Below, piece by piece: positions 49,546 to 60,244 of a stretch of 64,000 nucleotides of DNA. The notes below the pieces were generated by a model that was given only the letters and a program-made list of their open reading frames with translations, was not told where the DNA came from and searched no databases. Position numbers and translations under genes: made by a program. Numbering within the stretch: the stretch's first letter is position 1; each line of letters begins with the position of its first letter. Origin of the DNA: Psoroptes ovis (taxonomy: Eukaryota; Arthropoda; Arachnida; Sarcoptiformes; Psoroptidae). The DNA lies in the NCBI GenBank assembly GCA_002943765.1, contig PQWQ01000006.1, positions 868,001-932,000 on the forward strand, written 5' to 3'.

Positions 49546-52005
49546 TCAATAATTGCTACGAAGCTTGCAGATGAATTGTTTAAACGGACCAGCAATAACA
49601 CTCGGTGATATACTAAATAAATTGAAAATATTCGAATTACTTTCATATGTTTTTGTTAGACTATCAGTTTGAGATTTCACACGAAAAACAGCTGATAAAC
49701 GAGAATAGCATGTTTTAATCTTGTGGAAACAATGTTTTAAGAAATCTGACGCAACATTTTTTGATGATTGAACAAATGATTTGCTGAACCAATGATTAGC
49801 TTGATTTTCAGTAGAATTAGCATCTCTCTTATTATGATGAATATTCTTATGTTTTTTGTCGATACCGTTAATTTTAATATTTTCAGTCGAAGGTCCATCG
49901 TTAGTGATCGCTTTACTTTCTTTGCTTACATCTTTTCGTTTCGATTCAACTTTATACGTTTTAGACGAATCCATAAAACTATTGGATTTAACTATAGAAT
50001 ATCTTTTCGTATCATGGATAGAATTATTTAATGAATCTTGATCAACATCATTTTCGTCATTTTCATTTTCGATATTGCCTTCAGCTATTTTCATTGTTGA
50101 TTGTTTTGAGCGAACTAAATTCTCTTCGATATCTAGTTGATTCAACTTATTCAATGACTTTTGCATTGAAAGAATTTCGCGATTTTTATTTCTTAAATCT
50201 CGACGCGATGTGTTTAATTTTTCATTCATTTCTTTGAGCGTCATTTTCAATGCTTCATTTTCAGTTTCATAATACTCACACCTTTCTAGTGCGGATAATA
50301 ATTCATCGCTCCTTTTAATTTCTTCATTTCGTGGCAATTTGCTTTCGATAACATTGGTTAATTCCATCGACGCCAAATCAACGTCACCGAAAACCGTACG
50401 CCAGACTCGATGTTCCTCTAAAAACAGCTTGGCCATGTAATCTTGACCGATGATAATTTTATTGTCTGACAAGCTATTTGATACGTACGCTTCGATCGGC
50501 AGTTCGCCCATAGGATGTAAAAGAACGAAATTTGCAATTTGATTTACTGTGGTTGAAAATGATTGATCAAAACCAAATAATCTTACTGGTGGGACTATTC
50601 GACGATATTCTTTCGGTATCAATGCACCGCTCACAATAGAGACTTTTGAGCCAGAATCGATCAGCACGTTGCAATCATTAAGACCGATTTTTCCTTTAAA
50701 TGTTTTAGGATGATTATTATGAGATAGACTTATAGTATGGACATCATATTGTTGTGACGGCAGTGCGTTATCATGGATATCGTTCAAGTCTACACCATGT
50801 AATGGTGTAGGATGATCACCTCTACATAAGGAACAACGAATTGTATTTTTGCGATAGCAGTTTTCAGGATTATGGCCAGGCCATAAACAATGATGACAGA
50901 GCCCTTTCTGGGCAATAATACTTCTTTTTTCAGAATCGTTTAAAGCGGCATTGCAAACTAGTGCTATGTGTCCGACCTGTTCACATAAAAAACATTTTTT
51001 GTAATTAGCAACTACCGATCTTATCGAACTACTTGGTGCTGACGAAACATTAGGATTAAAATTGTTATTCCGATTGCGGGTTAAATTCCGAGTTGCCAAT
51101 TCGGTGTTGCGTTGTGCCCAAATCAGTGCATTACGAGTAAGTTTTTGGACATGTTCCACCAGTTCGTTCAGTGTGAAACATTTGACAACTATTTCGTCAG
51201 CTTCATTAGTCCAGAATTTATCAGCTATTTTGCCTACTAAGGGAGCCGTGTTACCATAAAATTGATCGCCAAAGGATGGTAGGACGTTATTCAATTCACT
51301 TATTTGCGATTCAATTATTTTTAAGGAATCGTAATCATACTTGTCTCGGACAAACCTCATTTTCAAAATTTTTTCTTGGATGTAGCAATTAATTGCAAAG
51401 GAATCTTCAAATTCGTTACTAAGCGCTTGCCAGCTTGCTCTCAAACCCATCTGTTTCGATTCACATTGGTTAAATATTGCGGCGGCATTACCGCTTAACA
51501 GCTCCAATACGAAGATCTTTTTTAGGTCATCCGAAATTTTTGGGCGATCGATTATTAATAATTGTACCTTGTGCTTAAATGCTGGCCAATCCGAAACATT
51601 ATTATTAAACGGCTTGATTGATTGTACAACTTGATGCATTGGTGCATCATAATCATCAAAATTCATAATTCTATGCGATACCGTATTACGATTCAAAGAT
51701 TTAAATTTATCACTCAATCTTGTGATTTCTTCATCAGCACTAATATCATTTTTTAAATCGTTCATTTCATCATCTTTATCAATTTCTAACACATTCATAA
51801 TATCAGTTTGACAAATTTTGATGCATTTGTTCATTACGTCAATCATTTCCAAATAACGTTGCCACATGTTTTTGTCATCATTTTCGAGTAAAGCCATGCG
51901 TTTTTTAACTTCTTCAAATTTTGCGACTATTTCTACATCATAATTTTTCGCGTTGAACATTCTTGTGATATTTGCCTTTAAACTTTTATCGGATACGTTC
52001 TCCAT
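49546..52005 (-). CDS. BEL/Pao-type Gag-protease fused to coiled coil, 819 aa
   Basis: Retrotransposon structural polyprotein. Order: N-terminal helical region; capsid-like part (about 130-300) including VSDWPAFKHKVQLLI, which resembles the BEL/Pao gag core; three zinc knuckles, CFLCEQVGHIALVC (338-351, CCHC), CHHCLWPGHNPENC (370-383, CCHC) and CSLCRGDHPTPLH (391-403, CCHH), the last typical of BEL/Pao; retropepsin with NVLIDSGSKVSIVSG (catalytic DSGS at 450-453) and IIIGQDYM. After RVWRTVFGD, where BEL/Pao elements go on to the RT, the frame instead enters a coiled coil (about 565-630) and a Lys/Asn/Ser-rich tail ending FNLFSISPSVIAGPFKQFIC and a few residues. The ORF is intact from ATG at 52005 to its stop. 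Trans-complementation by an autonomous relative is inferred. Confidence 0.9.
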   Translation of the reverse strand: MENVSDKSLKANITRMFNAKNYDVEIVAKFEEVKKRMALLENDDKNMWQRYLEMIDVMNKCIKICQTDIMNVLEIDKDDEMNDLKNDISADEEITRLSDKFKSLNRNTVSHRIMNFDDYDAPMHQVVQSIKPFNNNVSDWPAFKHKVQLLIIDRPKISDDLKKIFVLELLSGNAAAIFNQCESKQMGLRASWQALSNEFEDSFAINCYIQEKILKMRFVRDKYDYDSLKIIESQISELNNVLPSFGDQFYGNTAPLVGKIADKFWTNEADEIVVKCFTLNELVEHVQKLTRNALIWAQRNTELATRNLTRNRNNNFNPNVSSAPSSSIRSVVANYKKCFLCEQVGHIALVCNAALNDSEKRSIIAQKGLCHHCLWPGHNPENCYRKNTIRCSLCRGDHPTPLHGVDLNDIHDNALPSQQYDVHTISLSHNNHPKTFKGKIGLNDCNVLIDSGSKVSIVSGALIPKEYRRIVPPVRLFGFDQSFSTTVNQIANFVLLHPMGELPIEAYVSNSLSDNKIIIGQDYMAKLFLEEHRVWRTVFGDVDLASMELTNVIESKLPRNEEIKRSDELLSALERCEYYETENEALKMTLKEMNEKLNTSRRDLRNKNREILSMQKSLNKLNQLDIEENLVRSKQSTMKIAEGNIENENDENDVDQDSLNNSIHDTKRYSIVKSNSFMDSSKTYKVESKRKDVSKESKAITNDGPSTENIKINGIDKKHKNIHHNKRDANSTENQANHWFSKSFVQSSKNVASDFLKHCFHKIKTCYSRLSAVFRVKSQTDSLTKTYESNSNIFNLFSISPSVIAGPFKQFICKLRSNY

Positions 52006-52033
52006 TCTTATGATTCAATATCGATATTCAGAT

Positions 52034-52050
52034 AATGTTTGTAGAAAATT
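52034..52050 (-). other. Unusual primer-site region, complementary to the LTR
   Basis: The first bases after the 5' LTR (element strand) lack the TGG expected for a tRNA 3' end. Instead 52034-52047 (AATGTTTGTAGAAA on plus) is perfectly complementary to 52128-52141 within the LTR, over 14 bases. Confidence 0.5.
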
Positions 52051-52269
52051 TGTAACTGTACGATAATAATTCAGGATTTTATTAAATTTCTATTCAAATT
52101 ATAAATTCACAAATTATATTGATTAAATTTCTACAAACATTTGTGTAAACACACTATTGGAAATTGTCTTAATAAAAAATGAAAAATGATAAACAAACCA
52201 AGCATGTTTTTATATTTAAAGAAAGATTGTAACATTCAAGTTCAAATGAATGACTATTGTTCATCGACA
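52051..52269 (-). repeat. 5' LTR (element orientation), 219 bp
   Basis: Identical to the copy at 49195-49413. On the element strand it starts TGTCGATGAACA and ends CGTACAGTTACA. A TATA-like TTAAATATAAAAAC (minus of 52207-52220) may drive transcription. Confidence 0.95.
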
Positions 52270-52275
52270 TACACT
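52270..52275. repeat. Target-site duplication, right copy
   Basis: TACACT, matching 49189-49194. Confidence 0.8.
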
Positions 52276-53188
52276 ATCACAATATCATCCTTTGATCACA
52301 AAATTCTAAGATGTCTCGTTTTTTTCAATTATTTATAAATATTATTATTATTCAATATTTGAAAACAAAGATTTCAATAAAGAATTTGTTTCATGTCATT
52401 CAATTCAGATTGGATTTTGCATATTCTTATACAAGATATTTGATCAAAATGATATAAATATAAATAAAATTGATTGATTTTTGTAAATAAATTTTATTTC
52501 GTTTTTATTTATGGTGTTTTTTTAAATTTAAAACTAATATTCTTCAGTTTAATTTCATTTTGATTCAAATTTGATTTGAATTATTATTATTATTATTATA
52601 TCAATAACCGATTATTTTTTATTGAATTTAAATTGATTTTTTGTCTTTTTATTCCGCAATCAAAATGCATCGACAAAAATTTGACATTTTTTTTTTTTTT
52701 TGATTCAGTCTCGAAACAAATAATGCGTAACAATATTGGAACCTCCCATTTCATACATGATTCACTTTTCTGGCTTAACGATATCATTTCAAAAAACATT
52801 CACCAGCCCAGAAAATATTTCACCAGATAAACCATGTATTTTTCATTAGGCAACATTTTTGGCCGATTACACTTTAGACGGATATTCATATTCATATATA
52901 GTCAAAAACATCAAATCTGATTGGTTAGATGTTTAAAATTGGAAATTATGTTTGCTATATACGGTGGAGCAAAATTGAAAAAAATACGATTTAAAAATTG
53001 AAATTGATGTATGAATGTGTCAATTCTATTAGAAAAACTTACTGAAATCAAAATGAATCTTTAGAATTTTGAATCGTTTATAAAATCCAAGAATGATAAT
53101 AAATTTAAATTTTATTTGTCAATCAGACATTGAATTTTATTCAAACTTTTTTCCAGGAGGAAGACTTCAATGATAATAATAAAGATAA
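52276..53188 (+). other. RFX upstream region
   Basis: 0.9 kb between the retrotransposon and the RFX start codon; no coding sequence seen. The frames at 52576-52830 and 52596-52799 overlap on opposite strands and are not convincing. Confidence 0.4.
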
Positions 53189-56100
53189 ATGGATGATAAT
53201 TTTAAATTATCAAGTAATTTAAATTGAAAAAAAATGATTAATTCGGTTTTGAAATAATAAAAAATTTTTGAATTTATTAAAACCTTCTCTAGATTATTCA
53301 AACATAGAAAATCACCATCAACCATCCTCATCGACATCTTCATCTTCCCCATCATTGGAAAATCAACGTCAATGGTCGTCAACAATATTTGTGAATCACA
53401 ATGATAATATTGACAGTAATTCTTATGATAATAACAACAATACTAATCAACGATATGATCACCTACAAGAAATACATTATGATCAATCCGAATTATTTAA
53501 TCAATCAACATTTCAAGATATACATAGTCAACAAAGTTCAAATGTCTATGATAATAATGTCGTCGATGATAATGAAGAATTAAAACCAAAAATTAAGAGA
53601 TTAACTAATTTAGATTCATATAAAAATAATAGACAACAGGCGAAAATCATTTCAACATCTTCAGCGGCAGCAACGAAAACATCTGTGACGACAATTGCAA
53701 CAGCATCTTTAACAAAAACAACACCATCCGCAACATTGCGTCCACATTCAACACCAGCAACATTGATGTGGTTAGAGAATAATTATGAATTGGCTGATGG
53801 TGTTTGTATACCGAGATCCGTATTATATTTACATTATATTGACTTCTGTCAAATAAATCACGTTCAGCCGGTGAATGCAGCTAGTTTCGGAAAAATAATA
53901 CGACAACAATTTCCGCAATTGACAACTCGTCGTTTAGGTACCCGAGGACAGTCCAGGTTTGTCATTTTATTTGGAAAAAAACTTTGAAAACTTAAATTAT
54001 TAATTCATGGAATCAATCGATCATATTTTTTTATATTCTATCAAAAACAAATCAGATATCATTATTATGGTATAGCGATCAAAGAAGATTCACCATATTA
54101 TCAACCTTCGTATTCGAAAAAATCCATACAATCACAATGGTAAATTATTTTCGTTATTTTGACTAATTATCATTTCAATACAAATAATTTTCACAATGAA
54201 AAAAATTATATTAATAATTTAATCTGATTAAGACATAAAACAATGAGAAAAAAAGCTGTAAATTAGGTTTACAAAATAATGAGATATACAAATCTAATCA
54301 AAATAAGATTATCAAATGAAAAATTATTTGATGACTCAATTTTATTTCAGCCATGAAATCCGATTAAATGTAAACAAATGTATTGAAATATGAAGTGAAA
54401 TTCAAATTAATCGGATCATTTTTTTCCTGTTACAAAATAAAATAATTCAAGCAATAAATCGGCCCAAAAACACTTACACGTGCAATATTGTTTTCGATAA
54501 TTTATTCTAATTTTTCAACTCTTTTATTTTGAGCAAGAATTTATTCATACTTTTTCCATTGTCTCCCTATTTTTTTCATTTTTTCAAAAAAATAAAAAAT
54601 AATAATAATAATAATTTAAATAGTTCAGAGAATGGAAGAAAATATAATTATCAAAACGGTAATCATAGCAATAATGGCAATAAATCAATGATGAAAAAGC
54701 ATTTTTTAACAAAATCACGTTTACAATTTGTATCAATTAATGCTAATAATAATAATAATAATGGCAATGGAAATAATAATCATCAAACGACATCAACGAC
54801 AATTAAACATAATCAATATTTTAATTACAATAATTGCAATAATAATGGCAACAATAATAGAATAAATAATGAAAATCAATTACAACAACCAACATCATCG
54901 GCGTTATCATTGAATGCTAATAATAATAGTAATAATGATTATGAAAATCATCATTCAACCGAAATTATTGGTAATCATCATCAACATCATCCGCCGCAGC
55001 ATCAACCATCATCGAACAACAGCAATAATAATAAAATGGTGAGAATATCTTTTATTATTTTGTGATATCAAATACTTTTGTTTCTTCCATTCATTCAAAA
55101 TATTTCCGATTATTATTATTATTATCGATTGAATCGGTCAATGATTTTGTATATGGTGGCCACGCGACTTTTTTTCCTTTGCTTTGTTTGTCATGTGTAT
55201 GAATGAATGAAAATTACGAGGGAAAAATTTTTCCTCATTTCACAGCAAAATTCCACAAACATTTTGACATAAATATTTTCCAATTTTTGGTGAAAAAAAT
55301 GATAAAAATTCTTTTACGGTTTTACGAATAAATCAAAATTCTTTACGACCTTTTTTCCTGAAATAATTTCCGATCTTCAATTTCACATAAGCTCTAGTGT
55401 GTTTTTTTATAATTTTTCGCATTTTTCAAAATTTTGTTTCAAATTTTTATTCATTTCGGTGCCAGTATTCGGATACGATTGATAATTATCCACCTTCATC
55501 CTCAACATCATCATCATCCATGGATGATAATGGCGAATATGATCCGGATGACCAAAATGATGCAGTCGATGATGATTTGGTCGATGATAGCAGAATAGTG
55601 AGAGAAAATAAACCATTAATGTCAGATAGTAATGAGAATTATTGCTGTAATCAAATACGACCAATAATCAACATTGATCATCAACCAACATCGAATACGG
55701 CAGCAGCAACAAATTTAATGCCAGTATTACCACCATTTCCAACGAATGAAGAGCTTCAATTATGCCAGAATTATCATAATAATTCGGTAAGTTAATTTTT
55801 TTCAATTAAAATTTTTTTTTTGCTTTTTCAAGAATCGTGAAAATTCTCGAATCTCATGATTTGTATGAAAAAATTTTCAAATAAAATCGAATAAATTAGT
55901 TCAACTTGTTAAAATCATGCTAAAATATGGTCAACATCGACAATGATTATGAAGACATTGAATTGTTTAAACAAATTTTTGACAAACAATTCGCTCTCAT
56001 TGAAATGTCTGGAAATATTCAAAACGATAACAAAAATCGTAATGCAGTTGATTTGAATGAAAAAACAATGAATCAAATATTGAAGATATTAAATTCTGAT

Positions 56101-58953
56101 GATTTTTCAAAGACATTAAAATACTTTGATTTTAACTCACAAAAATGTGTATTTGAAAATGATTATGATGAAGCCGTCAATTTAGTGGAACAACAGCCTA
56201 AACTAAAGATAAAATGTTTGAATGAAGATGAAATATTCTCATTAATCAATGAACAAAAAGAAAATGAAAATTTAATCAATTTATTTGGTTACAAACATTC
56301 ATCACAAGTAAATCATTCATTGAATAGTAATGAATTAAAAGCAATGATCAAAAATGATATGATAAACATGATCAATAAACGAAATAATCATGATGTCTAT
56401 GATGATTGTAAATTATTAAAATATCATAAAAATTCATTTTATTATCAATTAAAACAACGTTTACGTATTTATAATTATTATTTATTTAAGAAAATGTTTG
56501 ATTCAATCAATTTTTTAATGTCATGTTGGATGTTTTGTTTTTGTACAAGTATGATACGCTGATATGATCACTGAATTTATTCCAATTCTTAATAATGATG
56601 AATAATTTTAAAGATTTTTTTTTTTAATAAATTCATCTAATCTTTTATTTGAAAAAAATGAAATTGAATAAAAAATTTTCTTCCAAATTTTCCCAAAAAC
56701 AAACAAACAGATTCCTACATTTTTATTAATGTATCGGGCACATTGTCAACGTATTTTAGATGCAATTGTACGGGCTAATTTTGATGAAGTGCATCAGCTA
56801 GTCTATCATTTTTGGCAACAAATACCAACACATTTGCAACCAATTATGAATAATTATTTATTTATTAATTTATTAGCCATTTGTGATATACGCCTTTATC
56901 GGACAATAATTAAAATTGTATCGATAACATTTATACAGCCATTATCACAAATGTAAGTCCATAATATTTGTTCGAATCAGATTCGGTCATTTTTTCCCTT
57001 TAAATTGATTTAATTTGTCTGAAGTGCTTATAATCAATTGGATCATTTCGCGACTACTTACGATTCAGTATTACAAGCATCATTACCGAGCGAAAATATA
57101 TTATTGCTACAGATCAAATTGGATTTAGCAAGACATTTCATTGTATTGATTAAATGTTTATTACGACATTGTCGTTTATATCATTCATTGCAAAATCAAT
57201 TAATTAATAATAGAAATAATTCAAATCAAAACATCGGTGTGACTCAACTTAAACAATTGAATAATGATTGGATGCGCTTGGATTTGAATAATCTTAGTGA
57301 TAAAGTTATTGAAATATTTCATAAGACTGGTCAAATTAATTATTTCGGTGTCGGTAACGGTTGTAATAATGTTCATCTCCTAAATGTTCATAAAAATCTG
57401 CGTAAATTATTATTTAGATGTAAGATTTATGTTGTTGCTGTACAAAATTATGATAATTTTTAATCTAATAGATTTTACAGAATTTAAATTACTTACGGCT
57501 AATATGATTGATTGTAGTCAATTATTAGATTGGTTCGAATCAATATGGAATCATTCAATGAGAATTTATTTCCAACATAGGCAGAAACAAACATTGAATA
57601 ACAATATTAATGATGATGATAATAAAAATTTGACAATTAATAATGCATCTGCACCAGCGATATCATTCTATGACACAGATTTTGCGCGTCATTTTCTAAT
57701 CATATGGACATTAGTGAAATGGCAAATTATACAAGAAATGATTGGAATAAATTCATCTAGTCATGATCTATTTCTTACATTTAGCGGATTATTCGATGAT
57801 TTCTGCATCTATAAAATCAAAGATAACTATTTTGATAACTGTATCAAATGGTTTTATACAAATGCAGCAATGAATACTAAACCATCATTCCCTCAGAATC
57901 ATTGTTATGATCCATTAGGTTAGTTTTGTTTCTTCCTAACTCGATAATTTTTAGATTTATTTTATTTCATCAGAGATAATTCGTCATACAACATCGTTGG
58001 CAAGTAATTTGTCGTCAAAGTGTATTCAACCGCTGCAACAGCATCAGCAGCTGCAACAACAGCTGGCTGTTCAGCAATCAAATACGTTGAATGAATTTTT
58101 AGAACCATGCAATGATGCATCAAATAGTAATTATCATGGTTGTAATGATAATCATTATCATTATCATCATTATCACACACATCCTCATCAATATCGTCAT
58201 CATACTCATCATCATCCGCAGAATCCATATCATCAAACACCGCAAATCGTCTATCAAGAAATCGATAATGTTTATAATCCTAATAATGAACAACAACCAC
58301 AGAATTTTCGTAATAACAATGAAAATCATAATCAAAATCATCATTATTATCATCGAAATCCACATCATCAATATCAGGAACAACAGCAATATCATCAGCA
58401 ACATCCATCGTTACAGCATAATCATAATTATCATTATCAACAAAATCAACAATATCAAACACGACAAGATAGTTTAATTTGTTTTTCAATGAATTTTCAT
58501 GCAAATTCTATACAGGTAATGGCAGCATCAGCGCCATCATCATCATCACCATCGACGTCCAATACATTCATGCCGAATACAAATATTGATCAGCAATGTT
58601 CATCTTCATCATCATTATCGATTCCATCGACAACGTCAACAACAACGCCAACAATTACGTCCTCAACAATATCATCAGCCGCAACACCACTGATCGATAA
58701 TAATAATTCATTCATCAATCATCTACAAAATCATCAATATCAATATCAAAATAATCCTAATAATATTCCAATGACAGCGACGCCAACACCGACCACAATA
58801 TCAACAGACGCAGCAACATTATCATCGGCAACAATTACAACATCGATGAATATAGGCCAAAAATCAATGGCAAATAATGAAAAATCGATACGATGCTATT
58901 TCACCACGGAAAATTGTCAAAATATTTACAATAGCAGAAATAATAATCGTTAA
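53189..58953 (+). CDS. RFX-family winged-helix transcription factor (RFX4/6-like), 1190 aa
   Basis: Nine exons: 53189-53213, 53293-53956, 54056-54139, 54624-55038, 55466-55786, 56711-56952, 57025-57419, 57472-57918, 57974-58953; phases close exactly. The small first exon (MDDNFKLS) was chosen because the next frame has no ATG before the DNA-binding domain. The winged helix (from about residue 163) reads TLMWLENNYELADGVCIPRS, PVNAASFGKIIRQQFPQLTT, RRLGTRGQSR|YHYYGIAIKE across intron 2. The central region has LMYRAHCQRILDAIVRANFD then EVHQLVYHFWQ, closest to RFX4/RFX6, then the conserved dimerisation part (YNQLDHFATTYDSVLQASLP). Exons 4 and 9 are long Asn/Gln/His/Ser-rich low-complexity stretches, making it longer than vertebrate RFX4 (about 735 aa). 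The exon 4 acceptor is the least certain join. Confidence 0.88.
55927..56562 (+). CDS. Unknown ORF nested in RFX intron 5, 211 aa
   Basis: I do not recognise it. ATG at 55927 to TGA at 56562, intronless, inside the 55787-56710 intron of RFX and on the same strand. The sequence is not low-complexity: YEDIELFKQIFDKQFALIEM, NDYDEAVNLVEQQPKLKIKC, NEDEIFSLINEQKENENLIN, LFGYKHSSQ. The C-terminus ends in a hydrophobic, Cys-containing segment (KMFDSINFLMSCWMFCFCTS, MIR), as in a tail-anchored membrane protein. A 636-base open frame of mixed composition is unlikely by chance in an intron this AT-rich. It may be a nested gene or retrocopy, or an alternative RFX terminal exon, though no acceptor directly precedes the ATG. 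Confidence 0.6.
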   Translation: MVNIDNDYEDIELFKQIFDKQFALIEMSGNIQNDNKNRNAVDLNEKTMNQILKILNSDDFSKTLKYFDFNSQKCVFENDYDEAVNLVEQQPKLKIKCLNEDEIFSLINEQKENENLINLFGYKHSSQVNHSLNSNELKAMIKNDMINMINKRNNHDVYDDCKLLKYHKNSFYYQLKQRLRIYNYYLFKKMFDSINFLMSCWMFCFCTSMIR

Positions 58954-59362
58954 AATTAAATAAATGAATTATAAATTTAAAAATAAATAAATAATTACAT
59001 TCACATTTATTAAAAAATTTTTTTCTGTTTCAATATTTTATTCAATTTAAATTTATTATCATTGTTTTATCGATTTTGATTGATCGAAAAAAAACACCAT
59101 ATATCATATTGATGCGTGTTTCAGGCTTTAAATTATATTATTATTTATTTCTGAGAATAATAATAATAAAATAATGATTGAAAACCTTGACCCATTTGTT
59201 TCTTTGTGTTGACCAAAGCTGAAAATGTTTCTTAAAAATAACAATAATGATAATAATAAAAGAATTTGATTCAAAAAAATAAAATATCATTCAAATGTCA
59301 ATATTAATCATAAAATTTAAGTTGAAGTACTAAATTTTTTTTTCTCATTTCTTTGATTTTCT
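58954..59362. other. Convergent 3' interval RFX / CRAL-TRIO
   Basis: 409 bases between convergent genes; AATAAATAAATAATTA just after the RFX stop (about 58983-58994) gives polyadenylation signals. No coding sequence. Confidence 0.45.
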
Positions 59363-60244
59363 TCATTTGAAATTGACTAATGTTTCTGCTTCTTTAAGAT
59401 GCGGTTCAAATATACGGAAATAATTTTCAATTTCTTTAGGTGTGAAACCGAATTTCAATCCCAACTCTTTGATTGATAAACAATTTTTTGTTTCTTCTAA
59501 ATCAGTAAAATCATCTTTACATTGTCCACCGAGATAACATGGTACATTTTTTTCTGGAATATATTTCAATAATTCTTTACCATGACAAAATGTAATTGAA
59601 CGATCAGCACTACCCATAAATACTTTAAATATTGACCATAATGGGCGTAAAATTTTAGGAACATTTAAACAAATCGTATAGCGTAAACCATATGGATAAT
59701 ATAATTGTAATAATTTTGTTATGAATTGTAAAAAATCTCCATCTAAATTTGACCAACCAATACCAGATGCATCAAATACGATCACAAAACCATTCGGACC
59801 ACTTTTTTCATCAACATAATCGATTACACCAGCAAAAAATTGACGAAAAAATAAATCCAAAACTTGAATTTTGCGATAAACTTTTGCACGCATATATAAC
59901 ACATTACGATTTTTATAATCAGTATGTAATGGAAACAACGCCGCTGATTTCGCAAATTCTATCGGCAGATCATTAATGTTACGATCGTTGATGCCAAAAT
60001 CTTTACGCCATTTAAACGCATTAATCATTTGTTCTAATGATTTTTGTTCATCAAAACGATTCCATTTCAAAAAACGCAACGTCCACCAATCATTCGTTTT
60101 AATTAAATCGATATCGTTTATATGAAATGAATCACGGTTATTTTCATAATAATTTAAGAATTGTTTGCGAACATTCATGATCATGTCGATTACCGCATCA
60201 TCATCTTTATTATCATTTATTTCATTGTTATTATTGTGATCCAT
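59363..60244 (-). CDS. CRAL-TRIO (Sec14-like) lipid-transfer protein, 293 aa
   Basis: Binds and moves a lipid ligand such as a phosphoinositide, tocopherol or other hydrophobic molecule. Single exon from ATG at 60244. CRAL-TRIO-N helix region: WWTLRFLKWNRFDEQKSLEQ then MINAFKWRKDFGI; lipid-binding domain: RNVLYMRAKVYRK, NGFVIVFDASGIGWSNLDGD, YYPYGLRYTICLNVPKILRP, and the closing PEKNVPCYLGGQ, equal to the family's P-x-x-LPxxLGG element. The sequence resembles the CRAL-TRIO half of MOSPD2-type proteins, but there is no MSP domain or membrane anchor here. Asp/Asn-rich first 17 residues. Confidence 0.9.
   Translation of the reverse strand: MDHNNNNEINDNKDDDAVIDMIMNVRKQFLNYYENNRDSFHINDIDLIKTNDWWTLRFLKWNRFDEQKSLEQMINAFKWRKDFGINDRNINDLPIEFAKSAALFPLHTDYKNRNVLYMRAKVYRKIQVLDLFFRQFFAGVIDYVDEKSGPNGFVIVFDASGIGWSNLDGDFLQFITKLLQLYYPYGLRYTICLNVPKILRPLWSIFKVFMGSADRSITFCHGKELLKYIPEKNVPCYLGGQCKDDFTDLEETKNCLSIKELGLKFGFTPKEIENYFRIFEPHLKEAETLVNFK

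Larger units (their letters stand above)
49195..52269 (-). mobile_element. Non-autonomous LTR retrotransposon (Gag-PR only), 3075 bp
   Basis: Two 219-bp direct repeats (49195-49413 and 52051-52269) that I find identical base for base flank one long ORF on the minus strand. Ends are TG..CA, the target duplication is TACACT, and a polypurine tract precedes the downstream LTR. The internal part codes for a BEL/Pao-type Gag with protease and nothing else: no room remains for reverse transcriptase, RNase H or integrase. The element matches the idea of TR-GAG elements described in plants: gag-bearing, pol-less, mobilised in trans. Identical LTRs and an intact ORF suggest recent insertion. It sits antisense, 0.9 kb upstream of the RFX start codon. 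Confidence 0.92.

Noticed and set aside
58112..58504. Ile-rich and Asp/Val-rich frames across the RFX last exon
   Set aside because: Shadow frames of CAT/ATC-type repeats in the real RFX reading frame.
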